DNA of 64,000 nt from Gymnopilus junonius (taxonomy: Eukaryota; Basidiomycota; Agaricomycetes; Agaricales; Galerinaceae), in NCBI GenBank assembly GCA_015501075.1, contig JADNYJ010000160.1, positions 23,317 through 87,316 on the forward strand, in the 5' to 3' direction. The translations under genes and the position numbers were made by a program. Below are positions 46,284 through 57,779 of this stretch, one piece after another. The stretch's first letter is position 1. Each line of letters begins with the position of its first letter. The notes beneath the pieces were generated by a model. That model was not told the origin of the DNA, did no database searches, and saw only the letters and a program-made list of their open reading frames with translations.

Positions 46284-47001
46284 TCAATCTGCGGAACACG
46301 TAGTAGAAGAGCTGCATGGGTTCATACCGACGATGAAACCATTACTGCCAATTGTGATTGCAACGACAAGGTCTGAACCTTTATATTTGAATTTGAAGAT
46401 CGGGCGTCCTGTGCCGCTTCCTTGGTATCCAATAGGTGGTGAACCGGTAGTCGCTTGTTGCACTAAGTTTGGGATCTCGGCCTCTGTGATACCCTTTGCG
46501 GTAAATTCTTTGCCATGCCTGTCCCAAATATGCTGCATTCCAGCATTGGCGTTGCCTTTCTCGAGGAAGAAAATCTTGGCGGTAACTCCCTGGATGGTCA
46601 AAGTGGTCCTCCAGATGTTCAAGACGTTGGCAGCGGTAATTTTGACCCCATTCGCTTGCGCTTCCTTGATGAGAGCCTCCTGCTCAGGTGTTAGGTTGTC
46701 GGCTGCGGTCGTCTATGGGGGCATAAACATGAGTATTACATATTACTTTGGGAATACTCTGATACTGACCAATGAGAGAGGTGACCGCTGAAGGATCTCT
46801 ACGGACTAGAAATATACAATCAGGCTCGGAAACGTTCGACAAGCGACAGATACCCACTGTCGAAACATCTCCGCGAGGGGAGAGTAACTCTCGGTCGTTG
46901 AACTCCTTGACATCATTATCAACCGAGTTGGTGATAGCAAGAGCAGAGACGAGAGCGGCGATCAGGTAAAAGCCAACGAGCAATGAACTGAGCAAACGCA
47001 T
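46284..47001 (-). CDS. Small secreted protein with BECR-nuclease-like motifs (arm 2)
   Basis: Three exons (47001-46858, 46805-46770, 46712-46284) give 202 aa. Residues 1-22 form a signal peptide (MRLLSSLLVGFYLIAALVSA). A short linker follows. From about residue 75 there is a compact domain with IWRTTLTIQGVTAKIFFLE, GMQHIWDRHGKEF, GITEAEIPNLVQQA, a strand RPIFKFKYKG, and SDLVVAITIGSNGFIVGMNP, ending in a short Cys-bearing tail. The HI..RH helix plus a final LVV..I..NGFIV strand recalls Barnase-EndoU-ColicinE5/D-RelE (BECR) nuclease domains of polymorphic toxins and phage proteins (motif-level inference only). Secretion is predicted directly. A TATA box lies 64 bp upstream. It is divergent to the unknown gene at 47,963. 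Confidence 0.75.
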
Positions 47002-47064
47002 TATGTTTGTAGATTTGGAGATGTGAATTGCTTGCGCTGAGGAGTACAAGGAATGGATGGAAGG

Positions 47065-47071
47065 TTTTATA
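47065..47071 (-). promoter_or_regulatory. TATA box of the arm 2 secreted-protein gene
   Basis: TATAAAA on the minus strand, 64 bp before the ATG, in the same relative place as in arm 1. Confidence 0.6.
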
Positions 47072-47962
47072 TGCGGTTGCGAAAGGTCACCGATTAAAGT
47101 TGGTCACGCTTAGGCATTCAGAGAGCGAATTGAGATCTCGAAGGTCTTTACACTTCCTGATTCTCCTCTGATTGAGCTTGTGGCCCATATTGGGACCCTG
47201 CCATCCTCTTCTAGCGTGATAAGGCGATGTCCGGATGGTCTAGAAAAACAGTTTCATTCCCAATTGTATCGACCGACATCTGTCCTACTAAGGTTGCAGT
47301 CTAAGCAGCTCCCACAATATGAGAACAGACGCCACAGATAGCGTAAAGGTAGTACTTTTAGTAGCATTTGTAAAGGCCATATCCATTATTATCAAGGAAT
47401 GGCACAGTAGTGGAAATTGGATGTAATGGAAGCCGACAGCGTCTTCGTCTTCTCTTGTTTTGCAGGAGCTGGGCTAAGCAACTTTACAGTGGCCGTTGCT
47501 TCGATTTTCAATAGCTGCTGTTTGAATGAAAAATGGAACACCTTGATTCCGTAAAGCGAGCTACCTTGATATCCGAGTGCAAGCTCCGGCTGGTCTTCCG
47601 ACACTTGAGAAATACAACTGTTACTCAAATTGGCAAGTGGATTTCCGCTTTTGGGTAGTCAACTTACGGAAAACGATTTGCAACGCCACCCCCACGCCTA
47701 CTAACTTCCATTCAAAATGTAGAACGAGACTTGTACATGTTTATCTGTCCTTGAGCTCCTGATGGTGGAGCGATCGGGTCCTTCAATGACACTTCTATTA
47801 CCCCAGAGTCCACTTTAGCTGTGGACACTGTTCGTAATAATATTAAGTTTGCCTTGTAAATTTAAAAATAGCCTATTTATAAGCGATTCGTCCCCTTCGC
47901 CATTGATAAGATCAGTCGTTTCCGGAAGTAATTCGCTCCCCAAGCTCCAAGGATCGAACGAC

Positions 47963-48772
47963 ATGGCAGCCCTACCTCCTCCCGAAGGAGCGCTCTACTT
48001 CACGTTTGATCAAGTCCTATACTTTGCTCGACTGACGCAACAAGTTTTTGGAGCCACGTTGCTTCATCTCATGACAGATAGTAATGGTGTTGAAACGCAA
48101 GAAGAAGCGGTTTCTTTGCCAAATGATATTCACCTCGTTCAAGCCTTTCAAAGGCTTCAAGGCGAAGCTGTAGCTCCAGATGCTTCTCCAAAAAGCAAGA
48201 GCACAGTTCATCTGCTAATGGCGGATATGGTCATTTCCATTTCCCCCGCCGCTCAAAGTATACAAGCCACTCGCGGTGATGCCTTTATCGTAAGGATTAC
48301 ACCCTGCTCGGACGAGGAGGTGAATACTCCGACTCAAAATCAAGACTTATCGAAACGGCAAAATACTCACCAATATCACGTCTTTGACGATTATCTAACA
48401 TCCTTCGTATGGGCAGCCTCCAAAGACGGTCACAAAGAAGAAGTTTTGGACGATGGTCTCGCCAGGGTGTTCTCCTCCAGCCTCGCTGGAAATTTAAGGA
48501 ACTGGACGGACATATACAACACCAATTTTCGGCTCCAAGGATGCGACCAGGGAAGTGGTCTAGATGTTTTTCCGACAGTGCCGGAGATCATTACCTGGAC
48601 AATCGAGGGTGCTATCCTCTCTACGCGTATGGCTGCGTCTACAGGAATTGCTGTAGTTTATTCTGCCTATCTCCGTCACGGAAATGAATATCGCTTCGTG
48701 GGTAAAGCCACAAGAGATGCGGCTACACTGGTCGATCTTGTGTTGCGGCTGGTAAGTAGCACGACTCCATGA
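47963..48772 (+). CDS. Unknown conserved protein, arm 2 copy (269 aa)
   Basis: Paralogue of the arm 1 ORF at 7447-8259. The ATG at 47,963 is preferred over the upstream ATG at 47,849 because similarity to arm 1 begins here, with the same context GAACGACATGGCA. The open frame is intact. The C-terminal half is nearly identical between copies (TDIYNTNFRLQGCDQGSGL, LRHGNEYRFVG), while residues ~35-140 vary more. No known domain, signal peptide or membrane segment is recognised. It is transcribed away from the secreted nuclease-like gene, with ~960 bp between start codons. Function unknown. Confidence 0.75.
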   Translation: MAALPPPEGALYFTFDQVLYFARLTQQVFGATLLHLMTDSNGVETQEEAVSLPNDIHLVQAFQRLQGEAVAPDASPKSKSTVHLLMADMVISISPAAQSIQATRGDAFIVRITPCSDEEVNTPTQNQDLSKRQNTHQYHVFDDYLTSFVWAASKDGHKEEVLDDGLARVFSSSLAGNLRNWTDIYNTNFRLQGCDQGSGLDVFPTVPEIITWTIEGAILSTRMAASTGIAVVYSAYLRHGNEYRFVGKATRDAATLVDLVLRLVSSTTP

Positions 48773-49189
48773 AAATTTCAGTCAATAATTTTACGATCTG
48801 CCGCACAGAACAAATACATAGGGATAGTGCGCCTGTTGATTCCAAGCAGAAGGAATTTTACGACTCATCAACTAGCGTTCAAAGCGAGTAATAGATATCT
48901 GACAAGATATATTTGTCCATTTTAACGTTCGCCATGTACTGCCCTGTGACTTGACATCTTACGACGCTTAAAAATTTCGACGTCTTAGACTTGACATAAG
49001 CCCTGAGTTGGTTATCATGCTATCTCGCTTTATTATCTGCGAGCAAGCCTTTTTGGAGAAGGCGTGGGCTGTCTTAGATGAATGGCTGTGCCTAGTGTTA
49101 TTTGCTTAAAAGCGCGAAAGACGAAGAAGCAAGGACAAGGGTCACCCTATCCTGAAGACGAAGAAGACGAAGCCTTCAATCGTAAGGTA

Positions 49190-50740
49190 TACCATGGCAT
49201 TTTATAGAATTAACGAGGATATTATCATGTCCAGACCCAGACCTACTCCCAATTTTCAAGTCCACACCGGCTTCATGATGGCGACGAGATCAATGGTTGA
49301 CCGTTTGTTGATTACGCAGTATTCGGCCATGAAGGATATATGGGTGCAGATGCAAGTGAAAAGATTTCAGAGAACGACGATGAGGGTTGTCTAATTCAGA
49401 AATGGGTCCAAATATGGGAGGAAATATGGGAGGCAATAGGTTCCAAGGAGATGATTGAAATGCTGTGAACCGCAGAATTTGAAGATTAGGAAGAAAGGTG
49501 AACTTAGTTCCTTCTTCATAGAGCCCATCCATTGTAATTGAGGTCTGGGCTAAACGCTTGAAGAATTCTTGAGGTGAACAAATTCCTTCTTCTTCTGAAC
49601 GTGTTGTAAGTTCCAGTTCAATGACATGCGGACTTGCGCAAGAACAGAGTGGATGTCATCACTTAAGTAAAGCGCATCCTGAATGATTAACTTCTCTAGT
49701 GGACAAGAGGACCGCTTGAAAAAGGAGACGAGCGTTTCTGATGCAGGCGGTCCATAGGCATTTTGAGTGAGCAGTAGCCGCTTTAAGGATGGCAAGTTGA
49801 CTCGATTTAAAAATCATGTAGGAAGTCCAGCATCGGCCACTCGATAGCAAGATGTTCAATTTGGTGATGAACAATTTCATGGGAAGGAACTGCAAAAAGC
49901 GGATTGGTTGAGCATTTAAGGTGATACAAGCTATAATGCCTGATCTGAGGGGCATTCCTCAGAAGCTCCAGACACTGGTCAAGGTAAAATCCTTCTGCTT
50001 CTACCCAAGTGACGCTGTCCCATTGAATAACGACTGATTTGTAGCGCACGCTGACGAGGAAAACATTAATGGCCTTGATATAACGTTCTTCCTTTGAAAG
50101 CTGATGTCACTGTCGTATGATGCTTTTTGTAGTCTGAAAGTCTGCACTGCATAACAGAAAGCCCAGATTCCTCCGGATCTTCAAAAAAACAGAGATAAAC
50201 CTGTCACCGACTGGACTCCTGACTGATCATGTCAATTGCATTGTAGAGTTCAGTGCATTCTGCAGGCTCTTTAAACGAATACATCCGAAGTGACAGCAGT
50301 AGTTTGCGCGACCGACCAAGCCATTCTCGGACGACTTTAACATTCCGGCCAAAATTCAGGTTAATGAGGACGTATTACCAGAGATGTGGTGTCGACCATG
50401 TAACTAGTCGCCAATGTTGACAGACAGCCCCCAGACCCAGCCGGGATGTAATATCCTCCCAAACTTTGTCGACATGGGACCTAGAAGGTACGTTTGTGTC
50501 GAACGGATATGGCGAACGCAGAATTGGAATATAGAGGAAATAATCTCCGGGGGAAGTAGTCCAGAATGGAGTCGTGCATTTGATTTATCTTCGGCAGCTC
50601 TCGATAATCCTTCAAAATGATTTGCTTGGCCAAAGAATCTTGCTTAGCATACAGTATCCGAGATCTTAACTCCTTCAATTTGATACAAGGATCACAGGCG
50701 CCGCCATGTTGCAATCGACATCGCTGTCCTAGGTCCACGT
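49190..50740 (-). pseudogene. F-box/LRR-type protein, decayed
   Basis: Read on the minus strand, the typical Agaricomycete F-box layout appears in pieces. There is a helical N-terminus (CIKLKELRSRILYAKQDS), an F-box start (ILDYFP), LGAVCQHWRLVTWSTPHLW near 50,400, VVREWLGRSRKLLLSLRMYS near 50,310, and then leucine-rich pieces (LPSLKRLLLTQNA, CPLEKLIIQDALYLSDDI, FLPNLQILRFTAFQSSPW). An in-frame stop directly after PHLW and further stops and shifts break it throughout. Such proteins normally recruit substrates to SCF ubiquitin ligases. It is absent from arm 1, so it either inserted after the duplication or was deleted there. Confidence 0.65.
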
Positions 50741-52300
50741 AGGCTCATTCCTTGCCGTCATTCTGGAATCAGGGATGGCAAGAATCTAAGTATGAATACC
50801 ATAATGCCTCACTGTTTTCCTCGCTTTTTTGGAGACTTGATGGGCTTGAACAATGCAAAGAGCCAAATAGCTTTGAGACAGGATAAATATATATAAGTAT
50901 TTCGCTACTGATGAGGGCCACGGGGGTTAGGGTTCCGGCACCAGTTCCCTGTTGCACAGTCACTGGCCAAAGCGAGGACGGAACGGAGCAGAGCGGACCA
51001 AGCGTTCCATGAACCTCACTGTCATCAGTGCGCACCTACAATGTTGTCGAATTCACCATTTCACGACGGTGTTATTGCCTCTAGTATAGCTTTTATTGAT
51101 CATGTCTTCTTTGCCTTGTTAATCTCAATATTGTTGCCAGGACATCATCGGAGAAAATTGTCCATCTGATTCTCGAAAAGGTATTTTTTCAAGCAAGTTA
51201 TTGAGGCACTGTTTGAGATCCTTCCAGGGTACCAGCCTTAAGAGCCCCTTCTCCTGCTGTGGATGATACCCCCAGAGTTGACGAACTAAAGGCGTATGCA
51301 CCTCACCCGGGTACGTCTGACCTACCTTTGCTCCAAGTACCTGATTCTGAATCTACAGCTCCAAGGTTATGCTTCGAATGCACAGTTCGCGATTCGGATA
51401 ATGATAGCAGCGCGGCCGTTATACGATGATCACCTAAACTTGAAGAGACGTTTTAAGTCACCCAGCGTAGTAGTGGTAGAAGAACACCGAGGTTGCCTTT
51501 ACCACTCAACGGTTGCAACCAAACGATCTAGAAATGTTGAAGCTGGTTCCGCCTTCGGGAAAAACCAACTTGGATGTGGACCTGGAGCATGTTCTATCCG
51601 TGACGTCGAGATTGGTGGCGCATGTCCGTTGGGAAATGTGCTGGGCATATCCGACAGGGAACCTCCAAGCTGAATAGGAATGGTCTCGATCTACTCATCA
51701 GCCGAAAGGAAAGGCGGTGGCAGTGAGGTACAAGTAAAAAAGAACACTTGGAGACCAACCACTTTGGAGCCGTTCACGCAGTTTTCTTTGTGGATGGTAC
51801 CGACCGACATGATCCTTCTTTATCCTGGGTACGTTTCTGAATAACTGTCTTTTCTCCCCCTGATTTTCGATCTGCAACCACCAGGATATACCTTGTTCCA
51901 TATTATCGCTGCCTATAGGGGCCGCCCCTTGGGAGCTTGCTGCCTATACTCCATCAGAAAGATCGCAGCTCAAGAGCGCACTTTGTAGGTCAAGTTTATG
52001 ACTAAACATATATATTGGATTATTGAGTTTCGTCTGCAGGATTTTGTTCGGTAAAAGGCATTGAAGAATTTCGGAAACTCCATGTCATGAGGCGACAAAA
52101 CAAACAGCTCACAACGAAAGAAACACATTATATATACGCACCACCTCCATCCTTCCTGCCTTCTACCTCGTCACCGTCGCGCTTGAAGACCCCTTGCTGC
52201 CACCGGTGATTGCAACATTCGGTATTGTCACTGCTGTATGTTTACCTACTATTACTTATGAGCGTCAAGTTCAGGCCGGCCCGAGAAGTACTTGGACACC
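50741..52300 (-). other. Arm-conserved region of uncertain coding status
   Basis: Aligned with 4,960-7,070 of arm 1 in inverted orientation, minus the arm 1 transposon. A 68-codon frame (51,698-51,901) and Pro-rich phrases are conserved, but frames are interrupted in both arms. A short phrase rich in GGAGCAGAGCGGACC near 50,985 is the mirror of ~7,040. No product is recognised. Confidence 0.35.
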
Positions 52301-53591
52301 TCACCTTCGTTCGTTCGCTGCCACAACATCTAATCTCGGCCGTTTAGGAGATGGAGGAGATGCTGGCGGCTCAGTTGGCATTCCATGCTCGTGGTTAACG
52401 AAAGCACCGTTTAGCCAAGCCGATAGCAGAGATGATAGCTCTGCAGGCCATTCGTTTTCCTCCTCGCGTTCTTTTCGCTTTTGTCCCGCTGATGTCGTCG
52501 AGGGGAGTGTTGATGGGTTGTGGGACATGTCGGAAGGTTGATGAACATTGTCCTTCAGCTGATACCTGTGCCAAGCCGCTGTCATGAGTCTCTGTTTCGA
52601 GAGGCGAAACTCTTAAACATCACCTTTGACCGTTCGTCGGGGCTTGATTGGCCTCCTGCTCAGCAAGCGGGTGCTTGGAGCTGGACATGCAATGTTCTGT
52701 TTCAACAAAACGGTCTGAAAATGTTGGTGCTCGTTTCGCCTCTCCGTAGAGAGCTGGAAGTGGAATTGGTGCATATATCAAGGGTGCTGTTGAAGCTGAT
52801 ACACGATCATTGGGATATATGGCAAGCATAACCGAGAAGGGCAAGGTACCAAGCTGATCAAGATCAGGATGACCTTGTCTTGCTTCTTCTGTCTGCAATG
52901 GGGTTGATCCATTCATTGGTTGGAATGGTTGAGGAGGCGGCGAGGGAGTCCACCGTCTTTCACCCTCTCTTGGCAGCTCTGATATCACATAATCGAGAAA
53001 ATTGAGACGATGTTGGATGGTGGAGTTTGATTCCTGTGAGAGGTTTGCTGGTCATAGTCAACATTGTTGTCCTGATCTCACTGCCAGCAACAAGAAATTA
53101 CCTGGGATGGCGCAGCTGCACACCCTATTTTCATTGAAGCGAACGAAGGAATCAGACATGTGGGTTGGGGATTGTCGATGGCTGAAAAGATGGATGTTCG
53201 TTTTTGAACATGGACAAATTTGGACGGGGCTTACACGGTACGACAGTGTGTTCACGCTGCCCTTCGTATTGCTTGAATCTTGAAGGACTTCAGGCTTCCG
53301 AAATTTCAGAGAGAAGAATCGCTTTCCAGGAAGATTTACGTGAAAGTTTTCGTGGGCAGGAGGGATGTTCCGTGTCCTTGTTTTTTTTTCTCGGATGATC
53401 AGACTGTTTCCACGGTCGGTATTTCCTCCTTTGGGTATCATTGAAGCAACACGATTTTGATCTTGCTCTTGCTGTAGACTACGACTGTCCTGTAACGCAA
53501 AGTTTAGGGAAATAGGAGGGCCAAATTCCTTCCTTTGCATGGCGATAGACCCACTTTTACGCCAGCGCCGTTTTTCCGCGAAAAGAGGCAC
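52301..53591 (-). CDS. Unknown 3-exon protein with nuclear-localisation-like motifs
   Basis: Exons 53591-53102, 53047-52624 and 52565-52301 join in frame to give up to 392 aa. Both introns have GT-AG borders conserved in arm 1. The start is uncertain; an in-frame ATG at 53,540, before QRKEFGPP, is the one shared with arm 1. Features seen are a basic N-terminal block (NSLIIREKKTRTR), a Cys cluster (ICPCSKTN; CSCAIP), a Pro-rich middle (WTPSPPPQPFQPM), and a C-terminal basic/acidic block (AGQKRKEREEENEWPAEL) with SPKRPRLD close to the end, like a nuclear signal. No known domain is recognised. A transcription-related role is possible but unsupported. It is adjacent to LeuRS, on the same strand. 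Confidence 0.55.
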
Positions 53592-53667
53592 TGAACCCCA
53601 ATTTCAATTTCTAAACCAAATTCGAATAAAAGAAAAACAAGAACGACCATTACTTCATTATTTGACT

Positions 53668-56600
53668 CTACATACATAAAAGTCTATACATTATAATATT
53701 CGAAAGCGGGACTACCGGTTCAGAAGAATCAATGATGCTCTTCGTGTACCCCTGCTCGCCCTCCTTCTGCCTGGCCTCCTCGACGGAGAGGACAGTAGCG
53801 TCCGTCAGGTTCAGCGTCTTTTTGAGGTAAGGCAACAATTCGCGCAGGACAGCGCTCTCGGAGAAGGGCAGGGTACGGCGGAAGGCGATCTCAGCGCCAT
53901 ATTGGGTCATGCGTTTCTAACGAGCAAATGAGGAGTAAATAAAAGTATACTCGAAAAAAAGAAAACCAAAGGAAACATACCTTGAACGCTTGAATGAAGG
54001 GCATAGCACGTTTATCCTTGATCAACCCCTTCTCGACCAGCAGCTCCTTCACCTTGGCATCATCCACCTTGTCCTCCGCTTTTGAATAGCTCTCCTTCAC
54101 AATCTGCACGCAGGTATCCTGCCACTCCGGGAAGGCAGTCGCCACGTACACTCTCACAGCCTTGGGCTTCTTCGGGTCGAACGGCGCCTCCCCACCTCCT
54201 GGCGCGCCACCCTTATCCTTCTTCCCTTTGGCTTTCGCCATAGCCTTCAACAACGACGTCTCAGCGTCCCTAATCGTCTTGATCGTCCCGCGCATGTACT
54301 GCCCAGCCTCGATCAGCGTGGGGTTCACAGGCGTAGCGGGTGTTGGCCACAGGGCCAGCTGCACGGATTTGGGTTCCTGGAGGATGGTGCTCCAGACGTG
54401 TTCGGCGAAATGGGGCGCGATGGGGGTGACGAGCAGGGCGGCGGTGCGGATCCAGTATAGGACGAGGTCGGCGTGCATGCCCACGTCGGCGGTGACTTCG
54501 CGGTACCAGTCGCGGATGCTTTGGAAGTCGTAAAAGCCGAATTTTAAGGCATCCTTGTAGTTCGTACTGAAATAAAGGTTATTTCAGATCAGTGAATGTA
54601 GAAAAGGATAGGTGATTGAAGATGACTTACGCCTCGTAGTGGCTTTGGGTGATGTTGATCAGGTCGTTGATCTCCTGCTCAAAGACATCGTCATGGTAAT
54701 TTCTGGGTCCATGGCGCAGGCTAGCTTGATCCTTGACCATTTCCTACACAAGAAGAGGCATCAGAACCGTTACCCTTTGGCTTGAAAAAAAGTTAACCAA
54801 CCTCAGCCCACCCTTCGAGGGTATGTATCCTCAGAATATTCGCATTTGCCGTCTTCTCCTCAAAGTTCGCATCCTCCAGACCATCACCCGCGTCTGCCAA
54901 ACTCAACCTGGTCGCATCCGCACCAAACTTCTCAATCGCCTCCCGCAGCGTCAAGGAGTTCCCTGTGCTCTTGCTCATCTTCTTCCCATTCAGCATCAAG
55001 TGCCCATTTGTCCGCATGCTTAGTGGCCACTTGTCCTCGGGGAACAAAGCGGCGTGGTTGTATAAGGCAAACGTTAGATGGTTAGGCACGAGATCTTTGG
55101 CGGATGACCGAATGTCGAAGGGATAGAAGTATTCGTATTCGTGTCGGAGGGCGTCGGCAGTGCTTTGGGGCATGGGAGCTGGAGAGGGGAAGGACCCGCG
55201 GCAGAAGATGTATTCCCAGATTTCGTCAGTCATCTGGTCGGCGGTGACGCCTAGGGGACCGGGTTTGCTTCCGTCTAGACTGGAATCTGTCGGGTTGAGT
55301 ATGAGATTGATGTGGATATATGCGCGAAAAATAATAAACATACCATGTAACAGCTGAGCGACGGTGTAGTAGCTCATGTAGACGGTAGAGTCGCTCAAGG
55401 ACTCGACTAGGAACTGAGGGTCCCAAGGGATTTTAGAGCCCAGGCCGTAGGTACGCGCACAGGCCCACTTGTTCAGCCAGTCCAAGGTCTTCTCGAAGGC
55501 ATGACGCGTCTCTTGCGAGTACGTGTTCATCCTCGACAACAATCTATTCAAAGAGTCAGCGCATATAACCACCTAAAAGGTATTCAACATACCCCTCAGT
55601 CTGCTTCCTCCACTCAGGCTCTCCATAGTCCAAGTACCACTGGTCCATCAGCGCAACCACACCACTCGTCCGCACTGCGCGAGATGACCAAACCCTCAGG
55701 CTCAGCGTACGCAAACGCCTTGTTCTCCTTGATCATCGCGTCCCTAACCTTGGTTTTGGCCTCCTGCACACTTTGTCCCTTGAACTCGCCGATCAACATC
55801 GTCCCGTTATAGAAACCCTCCTTATATGCGACCTCCTTGGCCTCTGCCAGCTGCTTAGTGTCCTTCTGTGACTGGATCTTGAACTGCTTGACAACAGCTG
55901 GCGCAGTCATGTCACCATAGGTAGGTGTGGAGATGACGGGAACAGGGTCAATGGCGACCCAGGCCGGATCGATCTTGTAGAATTCGGGTTTCTTGCGCAG
56001 GTCGGTGAGGGTCTGGAAATCGTCTGGTGAGTCGGAGGGCACAGAGGTGACGACGCCCGTGCCTTTGGTGGCTAGGACGTTCTCCATGGGCAGGACGTAC
56101 ACCTGGGGGTTCAAGGCGAAGGGTGCGTTGATTTTCGTTCCGACGATTTTGGATCCATCGATTTCTGCCAGTTGTTGAATGTTGCCGCGGGGCGTGATGC
56201 TGCCTTGGTAAGCCATGTTGCGAGCGGCGCGTAAGGTGCAGAGGTAGGCTTCCGAGTCGTTGGCGGCAAAAACACCGTATTTGATGCCAGTCCCCACGAA
56301 GCAGTTCGTTTGGCCGTACATCGTCTCTGGGCGCAGAGTAGCAGCGACCAAGAAGACTTTCCGTCCACCAGCTTTGTCTCCAAGGGCCTCTTTTGCAGCT
56401 GGACTCCATTCGGCGACCTCCATTTTGATAGCGGTGTACTCCTGTGGTCCGAAGCCCTCACCGTCCTGACGATCGTGGTCCATACATGGTTGACCGTCTT
56501 TGGGGCTGTAGATGGTGTACCGCTCGCCGAACTTGATCTTTCCGAGCTTGTACAGCTTGTTGACTTGCCAGCGGACGAAGGCGTCGTAGTAGGGGTTAGC

Positions 56601-57461
56601 GGGTGTGGTTAGGAAGGTGCGGCGCCAGTCAATACGTGATCCGAAAGAATTGTGGTCTTCCTATAAGAGCACGACGCGTCAGAGAAAATTTTAAATGAGG
56701 GAATAGGGTATAGAAAACATACAACGGCAATAGGTGGAAAGTGTTTCAGCCAATGTTGAGGGTCAGCGAATTTTTTGATTTCAGTTCGAGGAATGTTGAT
56801 CGACTCCATGATTTGGAATTGGTACGCCAACCCAGTCGATTTAGCGACGAGCTTGCCTTTCTTTGCCTTGACTTTGTCTCCCGGAGCAGCAGCAGCAGCG
56901 GCGGCTTCCTCCTCTGCCTTCTCCTTCTCCGCCTCTATCTGAGCTTGCACTTCCTCGAATCGCTCAAAATTGGGCCCGAACAACTCCATCTCGCGTATGA
57001 TTTTATCTGCAGCCGCCTATAAAATAAAATAAGAAATAATCAGCACAGACCACAAGAGCAATGCATCGAATGGAACTCACACTGATAGGCATACCCGTAA
57101 CATGGAACCCATGAGGGAACAAAACACGCTTCCCCAGCATCCTCTGGTACCCGGCGGCAAACTCAATCTTGGAGATCGTAAACGCGTGTCCAGATGCAGA
57201 CTTCCGTTCATGTAGGGGTAGGGAAAGTTTCCGAACCATTTGGGGTATTTTTCCTTGATCTCTGCTGGCGATAGACCTGAGAGGTCGGCTGGAGGAGGTG
57301 CATTGACCTCGAAAAGCTTTTCAGATTGCCAGCGATCTTGGTATTTCTTTTCTAATCCTTTAAACTGTCTCTTTTTGCGGTCTAAGAAGGCTAATGTAAG
57401 AAAGACTAATGAGGACATGAAATAAAAGACATGCCTGAACAAGCTCTATAGTTTGCGCCAT
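53668..57461 (-). CDS. Cytosolic leucyl-tRNA synthetase, with three 1-nt frame breaks
   Basis: Attaches leucine to tRNA-Leu. Starts MAQTIELVQ at 57,461 and continues after an intron with [15 protein letters not shown]. The catalytic region has [13 protein letters not shown] followed by the HIGH-type signature. The editing insertion ([30 protein letters not shown]) and the KMSKST loop (~54,970) are present, then the anticodon-binding and C-terminal parts. Seven or more short introns are visible. The frame breaks at the HIGH-type signature (~57,190, one G missing), near 55,662 (one extra base after SADE) and near 53,716 just before the C-terminus. At the last two places the decayed arm 1 copy has the expected frame. 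Either this is also a pseudogene with a functional LeuRS elsewhere, or the assembly has small indels. Confidence 0.8.
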
Positions 57462-57779
57462 GTTGCGGACGGGGAATCGGAAGGGATGTAATGTACAAAG
57501 ACTAGAAAGTCTTGATGACCGTTTGATCAGGTATATCGTGGCTGCAGGGACTTGATCAGGACCGCTCGGTTTTTTGTAGGGAAGAGTCGAGTCACGGTTT
57601 GTTAATTTTCGCGTGTCACTCCCTGAAATAGACACTCTGATCATTATCTTATCTTATCTGTTCTTCTGCGTTTAACTTTTGCCACGGTTCATCTTGGTCC
57701 CAACTTGAATGTCCTCTGTCTCTTTTTATGACTGCATTGAGTACAAAATAGCGCAACTCCCACATTCCTCGTCGTAGAA

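Larger units (their letters stand above)
46172..55810. repeat. Arm 2 of the large inverted segmental duplication
   Basis: Inverted partner of 660-10,033. The order is kept: secreted-protein gene, unknown ~270 aa gene, uncertain region, 3-exon gene, LeuRS 3' two thirds. Arm 2 lacks the two transposons of arm 1 and so shows both empty target sites. It contains an F-box pseudogene (49.2-50.7 kb) that arm 1 lacks. The LeuRS 5' exons beyond ~55,810 have no counterpart in the visible part of arm 1. Confidence 0.85.

Noticed and set aside
47849..47962. Upstream in-frame ATG of the arm 2 unknown gene
   Set aside because: The extra 38 codons have no counterpart in arm 1, where the shared ATG lies at the position equivalent to 47,963.
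57360..57500. GC-AG intron at the start of LeuRS (CAG then GCATGT)
   Set aside because: It would join out of frame to the next exon. A donor at the GTCTTT a few bases later keeps frame, though that donor is weak, so the border stays uncertain.
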